From Streptomyces sp. CMB-StM0423 (GTDB lineage: Bacteria > Actinomycetota > Actinomycetes > Streptomycetales > Streptomycetaceae), in contig NZ_CP025407.1 of NCBI RefSeq assembly GCF_002847285.1, positions 1,116,001-1,180,000 of the forward strand: a stretch of 64,000 bases of DNA, read 5' to 3'. How positions within the stretch are numbered: position 1 is the stretch's first letter; each line of letters opens with the position of its first letter. Positions 34,992 through 44,113 of the stretch are shown one piece after another. The notes beneath the pieces are model-generated. The model made no database searches and had not been told where the DNA came from. It was given only the letters and a program-made list of their open reading frames with translations. The position numbers were made by a program, and so were the translations under genes.

Positions 34992-36472
34992 GTGGGACTC
35001 ACCTTCCGCGCGAGCCGGCGGGCGACGGGCACGAGGGCCAGCAGCGCGGCGGCGCTGCCGGGCGCGCCGGCGCGGGCGGCGAGGGCGGACTGCAGCGGGA
35101 TCATGGCGCGGATGCCGCCGCCGACGGCGCGCTGGGTGAGCTGCGGGCTGGGGTTGAGCGCGGCGTGCAGGTACGGGCGGACGGCGGTGGCGGCGTACGC
35201 GCCGGCGAGCAGGTCACCGGGGGTGAGCGCCAGCCGGGGTCCGCCGGGTGGCGGGGCGCCGTCCGCCCGGGGGTGCGGCTCTGCTTGCGGGTACGGGTCG
35301 TTGCCGCGGCGCAGGGTGGCGGCGACGGCGGTGGTGACGGCGAGGCCGACGAGCGGGACGGCCGTCGACCCGCCCTCGACCTCGCGGCGGGAGACGACGG
35401 TGACCGCGTAGGTGTGGACGCCGAGGAGGACGGCGGCGGCGAGCGGTCCGTCCGCCCAGCCGGTGCCGTCGCCGCCCTGGAGGTGGCGCAGGGCGGACGA
35501 GGCGGCGCCGGCCGGCGGCGCGGTGGCGTACCCGCCCGCGGCGGCCGGCGGGGCGGCCTTGCGGGCCGCGCGGGCCTCCGTGGCCGCGGCGCCGAGAAGC
35601 AGGTCCAGGGTGCGGGCGGCGGCCATCGCGGCGGGGCCCGCGGGGGTGTTCTTCAGCTTCAGGTCGTACGCCCACACCGCCCCCGCGAGCGCGGTGGCGA
35701 GCGCGAGCGGCCGGCGGCCCGCGGCCGCGGCCAGACCGAGGCTCGCCGCGGTCAGGGCGGCGGCGGCGGTCAGCGCGGCGCGGGGGGTGATCCGGCCGGA
35801 GGGCAGCGGGCGGTGCGGGCGCTCGACGGCGTCGACGTCGCGGTCGGCGTAGTCGTTGAGCGCCATGCCCGCCTCGTAGAGGCAGAGGGAGGAGCCGATG
35901 GCCAGCGCGGTGCCGCGGTTGGGCCGCAGCCCGGCGGCGGCGGCGCCGGCGAGGGCGTCGCCGGGGACGGTGAACAGCGCGGAGACGCGGAGCAGTTCGA
36001 CCCAGGCGCGCACCTGCGCGGCGGGCGGCGCGGACTGCTTGCGCCCCTGGGCGCTGCGCGCCTCCGGCTCGATCGGCCCGGCGGTACGCGGCCGGCGCAG
36101 CACGGCGCCCGGGACGGCGGCGGCGAGCAGCGCCACTCCCCCGGCCACGGCGGCGGCGGGCCCGCGGCCCGCCGGTGCCGCACCACCGTCCCGCCGTACC
36201 CGCGCGGCCACCCCCGCGGCGGCCGCGCCCAGCACGGCCCCGGAGACGGCGGCGGCGACCGGCACGGCCCGCCGGCGCCGGACCGCGGCGCCCGCGCCCA
36301 GCGCGAGCAGCCCGGCGGCACCCGCCACCGCGGCGGCGGGTGCCGCCCCGCGGCCTCGTGCGGCGGCGACGGCGCCCAGGACGCCTGCCCCGGCCGCACC
36401 GGCGCCCGCGCCCAGCGCGAGCAGCCGCATGCCGCCCCGTCGCCGCACCCGCGTCCGCTGCGCCGCGCTCAT
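34988..36472 (-). CDS. UbiA-type prenyltransferase, SCO3242-like, with N-terminal extension
   Basis: 494 residues, ATG 36472 in an ATGA overlap with the upstream stop. The UbiA core starts near residue 150 (VRAWVELLRVSALFTVPGDA). It carries the first aspartate-rich motif NDYADRDVD at about 206-214 and AVWAYDLKLKNTPAG near the second site, with about eight membrane segments. UbiA enzymes attach polyprenyl or related chains to a small acceptor in the membrane. The first 150 residues are an extra Ala/Gly/Arg-rich hydrophobic region, perhaps two to four helices, beyond the usual 290-330-residue size. It corresponds to the prenyltransferase member (EboC) of other ebo clusters. Adjacent prenyltransferase and inositol-phosphate-synthase genes also occur, as I recall, as SCO3242-SCO3243 in S. 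coelicolor. Confidence 0.85.
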   Translation of the reverse strand: MSAAQRTRVRRRGGMRLLALGAGAGAAGAGVLGAVAAARGRGAAPAAAVAGAAGLLALGAGAAVRRRRAVPVAAAVSGAVLGAAAAGVAARVRRDGGAAPAGRGPAAAVAGGVALLAAAVPGAVLRRPRTAGPIEPEARSAQGRKQSAPPAAQVRAWVELLRVSALFTVPGDALAGAAAAGLRPNRGTALAIGSSLCLYEAGMALNDYADRDVDAVERPHRPLPSGRITPRAALTAAAALTAASLGLAAAAGRRPLALATALAGAVWAYDLKLKNTPAGPAAMAAARTLDLLLGAAATEARAARKAAPPAAAGGYATAPPAGAASSALRHLQGGDGTGWADGPLAAAVLLGVHTYAVTVVSRREVEGGSTAVPLVGLAVTTAVAATLRRGNDPYPQAEPHPRADGAPPPGGPRLALTPGDLLAGAYAATAVRPYLHAALNPSPQLTQRAVGGGIRAMIPLQSALAARAGAPGSAAALLALVPVARRLARKVSPT

Positions 36473-37620
36473 CGCGCGACCCGCAGGCGCTCCGCGACCG
36501 ACAGCAGCTCGCGCCACTGGTCGGCGAGCCCGGGCGGGCCGCCGTCCGGGTCCTTGAAGAAGAAGCCGAGGCCCGGCACGGGACCCGACATCCCGGTCTC
36601 GTGGGCGCGGGCGACGATCCGGACGAGGTCGAGGACCAGCGGCGCGGCGAGCGCGGAGTCGCAGCCCTGCCAGATGGTCTGGAGCACCATGCGGGTGCCG
36701 AGGAAGCCGTCGAAGACGACGTGGTCCCAGGCGGTCTTCCAGTCGCCGAGGGCCGGGACGTCGTCGATGTGCACCTCGCCGTCGACGCCGGCGCCGAGCG
36801 AGTCGACGAGCACCCGCTCCTTGCCGACGTTCTTGGCCGCCGCGGCGGCCGGGTCGCCGGCGAGGTTGGCGCCGTCGCCGCCGCCGAGGAGGTTGGTGCC
36901 GGACCAGGCCCGTACCTCCAGCGCGCGCTGGAGGAACATCGGCGCCAGCACGGAACGCAGCAGCGTCTGGCCGGTCTTGCCGTCGCGGCCCGCGTACGGC
37001 AGGCCGGAGGCGGCGGCGAGCTCGCGCAGCCGCGGGTGGTGCATTCCGGTGGAGGGGGTGAAGTTGACGTACGCGCAGCCGGCCTTCAGGGCCGCCGCGG
37101 CGTAGCAGGACGAGGCGGGCAGCGCGTCGCCCTCGGCGACCGGCTCGGTGGAGGCGACGTTGACGACGACGGCGCGGGCGAGGTTGCGGCGGCGGACGAA
37201 GTCGGTGAGGTCGGCCGCGTAGGAGTCGATCAGCGCCTCCTCGTCGTACGGCTCGCCGGGCTCCGGGCCGCCGTTCCGTATCTCCTCGTCGGCGGCGGCC
37301 AGTTCGGCGGCGACGGCGGCGGGCAGCCCGTGCGGGAGCACGCCGCCGGCGGCGAGTTCGTCCGCGCGCTTGGGCAGCGGGGTGCAGGCCACGTCGTGGC
37401 CGCCGAAGACCAGCCGGCCGGGCGCCGGCAGCCCGCAGTCGGCGAACGGCGCGGTCTCGGTGACCATGCCGGCCGCGGGGTGGAGTCCGGCGGCCAGGGC
37501 GGCGCAGCCGGTGATCACGGTCGTGGCGACGGAGCCGCGGGCGCCGATGAGCCAGACGCCGGTATCGGCCGTCGCCGGGTTCGCCGGTTGCGGCGCTGTG
37601 TCTTGTGGATGGACCGTCAC
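36469..37620 (-). CDS. Inositol-3-phosphate synthase-like protein
   Basis: 383 residues, GTG 37620 with GGGAGG eight bases upstream; first gene of the ebo-like operon. The Rossmann motif is GVWLIGARGSVATTVITG (about 21-38). Further family markers are VVVNVASTEPVAEGDALP, YVNFTPSTGMHHPRL, AGRDGKTGQTLLRSVLAPMF, WSGTNLLGGGDGANLAGDP and HIDDVPALGDWKTAWDHV. Classical members cyclise glucose-6-phosphate to inositol-3-phosphate with NAD. The catalytic KTGQT lysine is kept, so a cyclase reaction is plausible, but this may be a secondary paralogue with another sugar phosphate. In this operon it occupies the place of the dehydroquinate-synthase-like EboD. Confidence 0.88.
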   Translation of the reverse strand: MTVHPQDTAPQPANPATADTGVWLIGARGSVATTVITGCAALAAGLHPAAGMVTETAPFADCGLPAPGRLVFGGHDVACTPLPKRADELAAGGVLPHGLPAAVAAELAAADEEIRNGGPEPGEPYDEEALIDSYAADLTDFVRRRNLARAVVVNVASTEPVAEGDALPASSCYAAAALKAGCAYVNFTPSTGMHHPRLRELAAASGLPYAGRDGKTGQTLLRSVLAPMFLQRALEVRAWSGTNLLGGGDGANLAGDPAAAAAKNVGKERVLVDSLGAGVDGEVHIDDVPALGDWKTAWDHVVFDGFLGTRMVLQTIWQGCDSALAAPLVLDLVRIVARAHETGMSGPVPGLGFFFKDPDGGPPGLADQWRELLSVAERLRVAR

Positions 37621-37664
37621 GGCTGCTGCCTCCCACGTGTGTTCAGTTCAGATACACGGTGCGC

Positions 37665-37700
37665 CCGTGGGCGGGAGGCGTCGTGACCTCCCGCCCACGG
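37665..37700 (-). terminator. Hairpin terminator after thuA-DUF1080 gene
   Basis: A 14-bp perfect stem (CCGTGGGCGGGAGG with CCTCCCGCCCACGG) and eight-base loop begin four bases beyond the stop at 37704. It separates this gene from the ebo-like operon downstream. Confidence 0.7.
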
Positions 37701-37703
37701 CGT

Positions 37704-39032
37704 TCACGGGAGATCCTTCACCAGGATGTTGCGGAACGACACCTGGTCGTCCGCACCGTGGTTCTGGATCCCGATGTGTCCGTCCGCAAGGCTGCGGGCG
37801 GGGTCGGTGTTCGTGAAGTCGTTGATCTTCACGTCGTTGAGCCAGATCTGCAGGTGCTCACCCTCGACGCGCAGTTCGAAGGTGTTCCACTCGCCGGGCG
37901 GGTTGAGCGCCCCGTCGCGCGCGGCGATGTCGGCGGACTGGAAGCCGTAGACGGCGCCCGTGGTCCGGTCCGGGGAGTCGGTGGCGTCGATCTGGATCTC
38001 GTAGCCGTTGTTCACGGCCGACCAGGGATCGTCGGAGGGCGGGAACCCGATGAAGACGCCGGAGTTGTCGTCGCCCTCCATGCGCCAGTCGAGCTTGAGG
38101 GAGTACGAGCCGAACTGCCTGGCCTCGTACCACAGCATGCCCATGCCGCCCTCCGAGGTCAGGGTGCCGTCCTCCAGGCGGAACGAGCCCGGCCCGGCCT
38201 GCTTCCAGCCCTCGGTGGAAGTGCCGTCGAAGATCGGAGTGTAGTCGCTCTCGGCAGAACTGCAGTCCGATTCGACGGCCCCGGCGGCGTACTGGATGCC
38301 GCCGAGCAGATGGGTGCGGAACTCGGGCTCCGCGTACGACTCCTTGGTGTGGCCGAGGCCCGTGTAGAAGGACCGGCCGCTCTCGTAGGTCTGGCACCAG
38401 GAGATGGGGTGGTCGCCGCCCATGTTGCCGCCGCTGTACGAGCCTTCGTCGAGGGTCGCCAGGACGCGGGCCTGCTCGCGCGGGTTGGTGCGGTAGTTGT
38501 ACCACTCGTCGGTACGCACCCACTGGTCGCCCAGGTGCGCGGTGGCGGGGTGGTCGTGGTCCTCGACCTCGACCGTCGCCTGCTGGATCTGCGGGTGCGA
38601 GTCGAAGTACGCGCCGACGAGGCCGCCGTAGAACGGCCAGTCGTACTCGGTGTCGGCTGCGGCGTGCACGCCGACGTAGCCGCCGCCGGCGCGCACGTAG
38701 TTCTCGAACGCCCGCTGCTGCTTGGCGTCGAGCACGTCACCGGTGGTGGAGAGGAAGACGACGGCGTCGTACTGCTGGAGGGTGCCGGGCGTGAACACGC
38801 CGGCGTTCTCGGTGGTGTCGACGGTGAAGCCGTTGTCGGCGCCGAGCTGCTGGATGGTCGCGATCCCGTCGGGGATGGAGTCGTGGCGGAAGCCGGCGGT
38901 CTTGGAGAAGACGAGCACGTGCTCGTCCTCCGCCTTCTTCGCCGGCTTCTCCGCGACGGCGGACGTGTTCATGGCCATGGTGGTGAGCACGACCGCCGCC
39001 GTCGCCAGGGCGAGGCGTCCGGGAGCTTTCAT
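37704..39032 (-). CDS. Secreted ThuA - DUF1080 (3-keto-disaccharide hydrolase) fusion
   Basis: 442 residues with a Sec signal peptide (RLALATAAVVLTTMAMNTSAVA). Residues about 37-255 are a ThuA trehalose-utilisation domain (LVFSKTAGFRHDSIPDGI, FLSTTGDVLDAKQQRAFENY, GGYVGVHAAADTEYDWPFYG). Residues about 268-440 are DUF1080, also named 3-keto-disaccharide hydrolase (YTPIFDGTSTEGWKQAG, SYSLKLDWRM, SGVFIGFPP, WNTFELRVEGEHLQIWLND). It probably cleaves oxidised (3-keto) glycosides outside the cell. The upstream dehydrogenase gene is separated by a hairpin, so it is probably cotranscribed with partial attenuation. ATG 39032, preceded by AAGGAG. Confidence 0.88.
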   Translation of the reverse strand: MKAPGRLALATAAVVLTTMAMNTSAVAEKPAKKAEDEHVLVFSKTAGFRHDSIPDGIATIQQLGADNGFTVDTTENAGVFTPGTLQQYDAVVFLSTTGDVLDAKQQRAFENYVRAGGGYVGVHAAADTEYDWPFYGGLVGAYFDSHPQIQQATVEVEDHDHPATAHLGDQWVRTDEWYNYRTNPREQARVLATLDEGSYSGGNMGGDHPISWCQTYESGRSFYTGLGHTKESYAEPEFRTHLLGGIQYAAGAVESDCSSAESDYTPIFDGTSTEGWKQAGPGSFRLEDGTLTSEGGMGMLWYEARQFGSYSLKLDWRMEGDDNSGVFIGFPPSDDPWSAVNNGYEIQIDATDSPDRTTGAVYGFQSADIAARDGALNPPGEWNTFELRVEGEHLQIWLNDVKINDFTNTDPARSLADGHIGIQNHGADDQVSFRNILVKDLP

Positions 39033-39065
39033 GGGGCGCTCCTTGAGGGTCTCGTCGGGTGGGAC

Positions 39066-39091
39066 GCCCCGCCGGCCGGAGCCGGCGGGGC
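39066..39091 (-). terminator. Hairpin between dehydrogenase and thuA-DUF1080 genes
   Basis: GCCCCGCCGGC pairs perfectly with GCCGGCGGGGC over a CGGA tetraloop, starting just beyond the dehydrogenase stop at 39103. Because the next gene starts only 34 bases later, it may act as a partial terminator or as an RNA-stabilising element rather than a full stop. Confidence 0.5.
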
Positions 39092-39102
39092 GGTGGGGGG
39101 AG

Positions 39103-41562
39103 CTATCCGGTGGTGAGGGTGAAGTCGTCGACGTCGTACAGCGCGTCCGTACCGCTGCCGGCGAAGACGAGGTAGAGCTTCGTGGTGCCGTCCGGGGCGC
39201 CCGACAGGGTCGCCGTGACGTCCTGGAACGTGTCCCATCCGCCGGTGACCGGCACCTCGGTGGAGCCGAGGAGCGTCCCGTCGGGGGCGCCCGCGCGCAC
39301 CTCCAGGGTGCCGCCGGCGCCGGCGGAGGAGATCCGGGCGGTCACCTGGGTCACGTCCGACAGGACCCAGGGCTCGAACGCGATCCAGTCGCCGGCGTGG
39401 ATGTCGCCGACCGTCTTGCCGCCGTTGGCCGCCGGCTTGTTCTGCGGTGCGACGCCCTGGGCGCTGTCGTAGTGTTCCGCCTGGCGGTGCTTGGGCTGCA
39501 GCTTGGCCTGGTCGGTTCCGGTCAGGGCGCCCTGGCCGCCGCCTCCGCCGTCGGTGTACGTGGCGGTGAGGCCGCCGTAGAGGTTGGCGTTGGGGTCGTG
39601 CTCGCCGTCCGCGGCGGTCTTCAGGGTGCCGCTGCAGCCGTTGGCGCTGGTCATCTCGTGGCCGTGGGAGTCGTGGCCGAGGATGTAGGCGACCCGGACC
39701 TTGGTGCAGTCGACGGTCTCGTCCTCCGGGTCGGCGACGGTGACCTCGAAGGGCACGTCGTCGCCGAAGGAGAAGGACTGGCCGTCCTGAGGCAGGTCCA
39801 GGGTCACGGTGGGCGCGGTGTTGCCGACGGTTATCTGCACGTTGGCGCTGCCGGTGAGGCCGTCGGGGTCGGTGGCGGTGAGGGTGACGTTGTACGTGCC
39901 GTTCTCCGCGTACGTGTGCGCGGGGTCGGCCTGGTCGGAGGTGGCGCCGTCGCCGAAGTCCCAGGAGTACGTCAGCTCGGTGCTGTCCGGGTCGGTGGTG
40001 CCGGCGGAGGAGAACTGCACGGCCAGGGGCGCCTGTCCGGAGGTCTTGTCGGCGCTCGCCTCCGCGACCGGGGAGGCGCCGCCGGTCATGTTCTCGATGC
40101 GGTAGAGGGCGGAGTTCTCGTCGCCGCCGAAGTAGCCGGTGCCGTAGTCGAGGACGTAGAGGGCGCCGTCGGGGCCGAAGTCCATGTCCATGACCTGGGT
40201 GCCGGACCAGGGGAAGTCGTTGATGGCCGAGACGGTGCCGTCGTCGCCCTGCTCGATCCGCTTGATCCACTTGCGGCCGAACTCGCCGGCGAAGAAGTTC
40301 CCTTCGTACTCGGCGGGGAAGGCCACGGCGGAGCCGTCGGCGACCTCGTCCTGGCGGTAGACCGGGCCGCCCATCGGGGACTCGGAGCCGTTGCCGAACT
40401 CGGGGACGGAGTTGCCGTCGTACGGAATCCACGCCGCCTGGGCCGGGGGCAGTTCGGTCAGGCCGGTGTTGTGCGGCGAGTTGTTGACGGGCGCGCCGCA
40501 GTCGAAGGCCGCGCCGGAGGCGCCGGAGCCGAAGTCGTAGTCCTTGTACGCGTCGTTGTCGCCGGTGCAGTACGGCCAGCCGAAGTTGCCCGCCTTGGTG
40601 ATACGGGCGAACTCGACCTGTCCGGCCGGCCCGCGGGCGTCGCTCGCGGTGCCGGCGTCGGGGCCGTAGTCGCCGACGTAGACGGTGCCGGTGGGCTTGT
40701 CGACGCTGAGCCGGAACGGGTTCCGGAAGCCCATGGCGTAGATCTCGGGGCGCGTCTTGTCGGTGCCGGGCGCGAAGAGGTTGCCGTCCGGGATGTCGTA
40801 CGAACCGTCCGCGTTGACCTTGATCCGCAGGACCTTGCCGCGCAGGTCGTTGGTGTTGCCGGCGGAGCGCTGGGCGTCGAACGCGGGGTTGCGCGTGGCG
40901 CGTTCGTCGATGGGCGTGTAGCCGTCGGAGGCGAACGGGTTGGTGTCGTCGCCGGTGGAGAGATAGAGGTTGCCCTCGGCGTCGAAGTCGATGTCGCCGC
41001 CGACGTGGCAGCACAGGCCGCGCGAGGCGGGCACGTCCAGGACCGCCTTCTCGCTGCCGGTGTCGAGGGTGCCGTCGTCCTTCAGGACGAAGCGGGAGAG
41101 CCGGTTGACGCCGTCGAACGGCGCGAAGTCGGCGGCGCTGCCGTCCGAGGGGGCGTCGCCCGCGGGGGTGTCCAGGGGCGGGGCGTAGTAGAGGTAGACG
41201 AACCGGTTCTGCGCGAAGCCCGGGTCGACCCCGACGCCTTGCAGGCCCTCCTCGTCGTGGTTGTACACGGCGAGCTGGCCGGCGACCTTGGTCGTACCGG
41301 CGGCGTCCGTGAGCCGTACCGTGCCGTCGCGCGAGGTGTGCAGCACGGACCGGTCGGGCAGCACCGCCATGGTCATCGGCTCGCCCATCTCGGGCTCGCC
41401 CTTGGCCAGCGTCACCTGCTGGAACTCCGCCGCGGCCGGGGCCTCGTGGTCCTCGCCCGGGTGCGCGGCGCCGGTGGCGGACGTGCTCAGCACGAGGGCC
41501 GGCACGGCCAGCAGGGCCGCCACCGTCCTCATGAGCGTTCTCCGGATCTTTCTGGTGTGCAC
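39103..41562 (-). CDS. Secreted PQQ-type sugar dehydrogenase with PKD and CBM6 domains
   Basis: 819 residues from GTG 41562 (AGGAGAG five bases upstream; an ATG at 41532 is possible). Signal peptide VAALLAVPALVLSTSATGA. Residues about 45-490 form a glucose/sorbosone dehydrogenase-like beta-propeller: EEGLQGVGVDPGFAQNRFVY, SRGLCCHVGGDIDFDAEGNL, YLSTGDDTNP, KVLRIKVNADGSY, GFRNPFRLSVDKPTGTVYVG and VMDMDFGPDGALYVLDYGTG. A PKD domain (about 500-590, YSWDFGDGATSDQADPAHTY) and a C-terminal CBM6-like domain (about 690-819, IHAGDWIAFEPWVL) follow. It probably oxidises cell-wall-bound or soluble sugars outside the cell, feeding the keto-sugar hydrolase encoded next. Confidence 0.87.
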   Translation of the reverse strand: MHTRKIRRTLMRTVAALLAVPALVLSTSATGAAHPGEDHEAPAAAEFQQVTLAKGEPEMGEPMTMAVLPDRSVLHTSRDGTVRLTDAAGTTKVAGQLAVYNHDEEGLQGVGVDPGFAQNRFVYLYYAPPLDTPAGDAPSDGSAADFAPFDGVNRLSRFVLKDDGTLDTGSEKAVLDVPASRGLCCHVGGDIDFDAEGNLYLSTGDDTNPFASDGYTPIDERATRNPAFDAQRSAGNTNDLRGKVLRIKVNADGSYDIPDGNLFAPGTDKTRPEIYAMGFRNPFRLSVDKPTGTVYVGDYGPDAGTASDARGPAGQVEFARITKAGNFGWPYCTGDNDAYKDYDFGSGASGAAFDCGAPVNNSPHNTGLTELPPAQAAWIPYDGNSVPEFGNGSESPMGGPVYRQDEVADGSAVAFPAEYEGNFFAGEFGRKWIKRIEQGDDGTVSAINDFPWSGTQVMDMDFGPDGALYVLDYGTGYFGGDENSALYRIENMTGGASPVAEASADKTSGQAPLAVQFSSAGTTDPDSTELTYSWDFGDGATSDQADPAHTYAENGTYNVTLTATDPDGLTGSANVQITVGNTAPTVTLDLPQDGQSFSFGDDVPFEVTVADPEDETVDCTKVRVAYILGHDSHGHEMTSANGCSGTLKTAADGEHDPNANLYGGLTATYTDGGGGGQGALTGTDQAKLQPKHRQAEHYDSAQGVAPQNKPAANGGKTVGDIHAGDWIAFEPWVLSDVTQVTARISSAGAGGTLEVRAGAPDGTLLGSTEVPVTGGWDTFQDVTATLSGAPDGTTKLYLVFAGSGTDALYDVDDFTLTTG

Positions 41563-41669
41563 CTGATCTCTCCTGCCGAGAGTGGGGGGTTTATGTCAGG
41601 GACATCACAGGAACGTAACCGCCTTTTGCGGGATAGAGAAGCCCTTTGACAGGACTTCAGTTATCTTCA

Positions 41670-41687
41670 TCCTTGATAAGGACAAAG
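41670..41687. promoter_or_regulatory. Operator-like element TCCTTGATAAGGACAAAG
   Basis: It contains the inverted repeat TCCTT-GAT-AAGGA in an AT-rich promoter region about 110 bases before the dehydrogenase start. Fifteen of eighteen bases match the element at 49375, in front of the ROK regulator gene. I infer a shared operator for that ROK protein. Confidence 0.5.
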
Positions 41688-41704
41688 TGCCCCCCGGACA
41701 CACC

Positions 41705-41745
41705 GGAGCGGCCCGGCGGCAGGTGCCGCCGCCGGGCTGCGCTCC
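41705..41745 (-). terminator. Hairpin terminator after isomerase gene
   Basis: GCCCGGCGGC pairs with GCCGCCGGGC around a seven-base loop. An outer GGAGCG/CGCTCC stem lengthens it. It lies 16 bases beyond the stop at 41761 and ends the importer-dehydrogenase-isomerase transcript. Confidence 0.65.
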
Positions 41746-41760
41746 GCGCCGCTGCGGCGG

Positions 41761-42762
<1,002 letters not shown>

Positions 42763-42819
42763 CGTGTGCTGCCTCTTTCTCCGGAGTGCCTCCGGGGTGG
42801 TCGGCTGATCCGGGTGGGG

Positions 42820-44025
42820 TCAGGTGGCTTGGCCGGCTTGCACCACGGGCGTGAAGACGGCGTTCTTCTCCGCGCTCTCCTCCACGGCCGCCAGCACCCG
42901 CTGGACCTGCAGCCCGTCGGCGAAGGACGGCGCGGGCTGCGCGCCGGTGGCGATGGCGTGGACGAGGTCGCGGGCCTGGTGCACGAAGGTGTGCTCGTAC
43001 CCGAGGCCGTGGCCCGGCGGCCACCACGCCTCCAGGTACGGGTGCTCCGGCTCGGTGACCAGGACCCGCCGGAAGCCGGCGGTCTCGGCCGGCTCCGCGT
43101 GGTCGTGCAACTGCAGCTCGTTCAGCCGCTCCAGGTCGAAGGAGAGCGAGCCGTGCTCGCCGTTCAGCTCCACCGACAGGGCGTTCTTGCGGCCCGCGGC
43201 CATCCGGCTGACCTCGAAGGACGCCAGCGCGCCCGAGGCCAACCGGCCGGTGAACAGGGCGGCGTCGTCCACCGTGACCGGACCGCGCTCGCCGCCGCCG
43301 GCCGCCGCGCCGGAGAGCCCTTCCGCCGCGGACGGCAGCGGCCGCTCCTTCACGAACGTCTCGGTCTGCGCCGAGACGCCCACCAGCGGCTCGCCGGTGA
43401 GGAACTGCGCCAGGTCGACGATGTGCGCGCCGAGGTCGCCGAGCGCCCCGGAGCCCGCCTTCTCCCGCTGCATCCGCCAGGCGAGCGGAAACTCCGGGTC
43501 GACGAGCCAGTCCTGCAGGTACGTCACACGCACGTGCCGCAGCGCACCCAGCCGGCCGCGGGCGATCAGCTCGCGCGCGTACGCCAGGGCCGGCACCCGG
43601 CGGTAGTTGAAGCCGACCATCGCGAGCTGCCCGCGCTCCCGCGCCCGCGCCGCGGCGTCGGCCATCGCCTCGGCCTCGGCGACGGTGTTGGCGAGCGGCT
43701 TCTCGCACAGCACGTGCTTGCCCGCCTCCAGCGCGGCGATGGCGATCTCCGCGTGGCTGTCGCCCGGCGTGCAGACGTCGACGAGCTGCACGTCGTCCCG
43801 GGTGATGAGCCGGCGCCAGTCGGTCTCCGCGGCGGCCCAGCCCATCTTGCGGGCCGCCGTGGCCACCTTGTCCTCGTCGCGGCCGCAGATCGCGGCCATG
43901 ACGGGAGTCAGCGGAAGGTCGAAGACCCGGGCGGCGGTCCGCCAGCCCTGCGAATGGGCCGCCCCCATGAACGCGTAGCCGACCATGCCGACGCCGAGCG
44001 CGGGTGCGGTCGTGTCGTGGGACAT
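42820..44025 (-). CDS. Gfo/Idh/MocA family oxidoreductase
   Basis: 401 residues, ATG 44025 with AAGGAG four bases upstream. The N-terminal Rossmann fold (VGMVGYAFMGAAHSQGWR) and the conserved HVLCEKPLANTVAEAEAMAD with the catalytic-region Lys-Pro are clear. GDLGAHIVDLAQFL provides the C-terminal His/Asp substrate-site motif. Such NAD(P) enzymes oxidise or reduce sugar hydroxyls, including C3 of glucosides and inositols. It lies between the importer and the TIM-barrel isomerase, so it probably acts on the imported sugar. Compare the exported dehydrogenase at 39103, which works outside. Confidence 0.9.
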   Translation of the reverse strand: MSHDTTAPALGVGMVGYAFMGAAHSQGWRTAARVFDLPLTPVMAAICGRDEDKVATAARKMGWAAAETDWRRLITRDDVQLVDVCTPGDSHAEIAIAALEAGKHVLCEKPLANTVAEAEAMADAAARARERGQLAMVGFNYRRVPALAYARELIARGRLGALRHVRVTYLQDWLVDPEFPLAWRMQREKAGSGALGDLGAHIVDLAQFLTGEPLVGVSAQTETFVKERPLPSAAEGLSGAAAGGGERGPVTVDDAALFTGRLASGALASFEVSRMAAGRKNALSVELNGEHGSLSFDLERLNELQLHDHAEPAETAGFRRVLVTEPEHPYLEAWWPPGHGLGYEHTFVHQARDLVHAIATGAQPAPSFADGLQVQRVLAAVEESAEKNAVFTPVVQAGQAT

Positions 44026-44113
44026 AGAACTCCTTGTCAGTAGGCTGCTTCCGGCGCGCCGCAGCGGTCGTTCCGGGATCTCCGGGCGTGCGGCTCCTGG
44101 CGCTGGATTCCCG

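Noticed and set aside
38722..41649. A 975-residue open frame on the plus strand opposite the sugar dehydrogenase
   Set aside because: Val/Gly/Arg-rich composition without domains; the opposite strand has clear domain motifs and a signal peptide. Typical antisense shadow in high-GC DNA.
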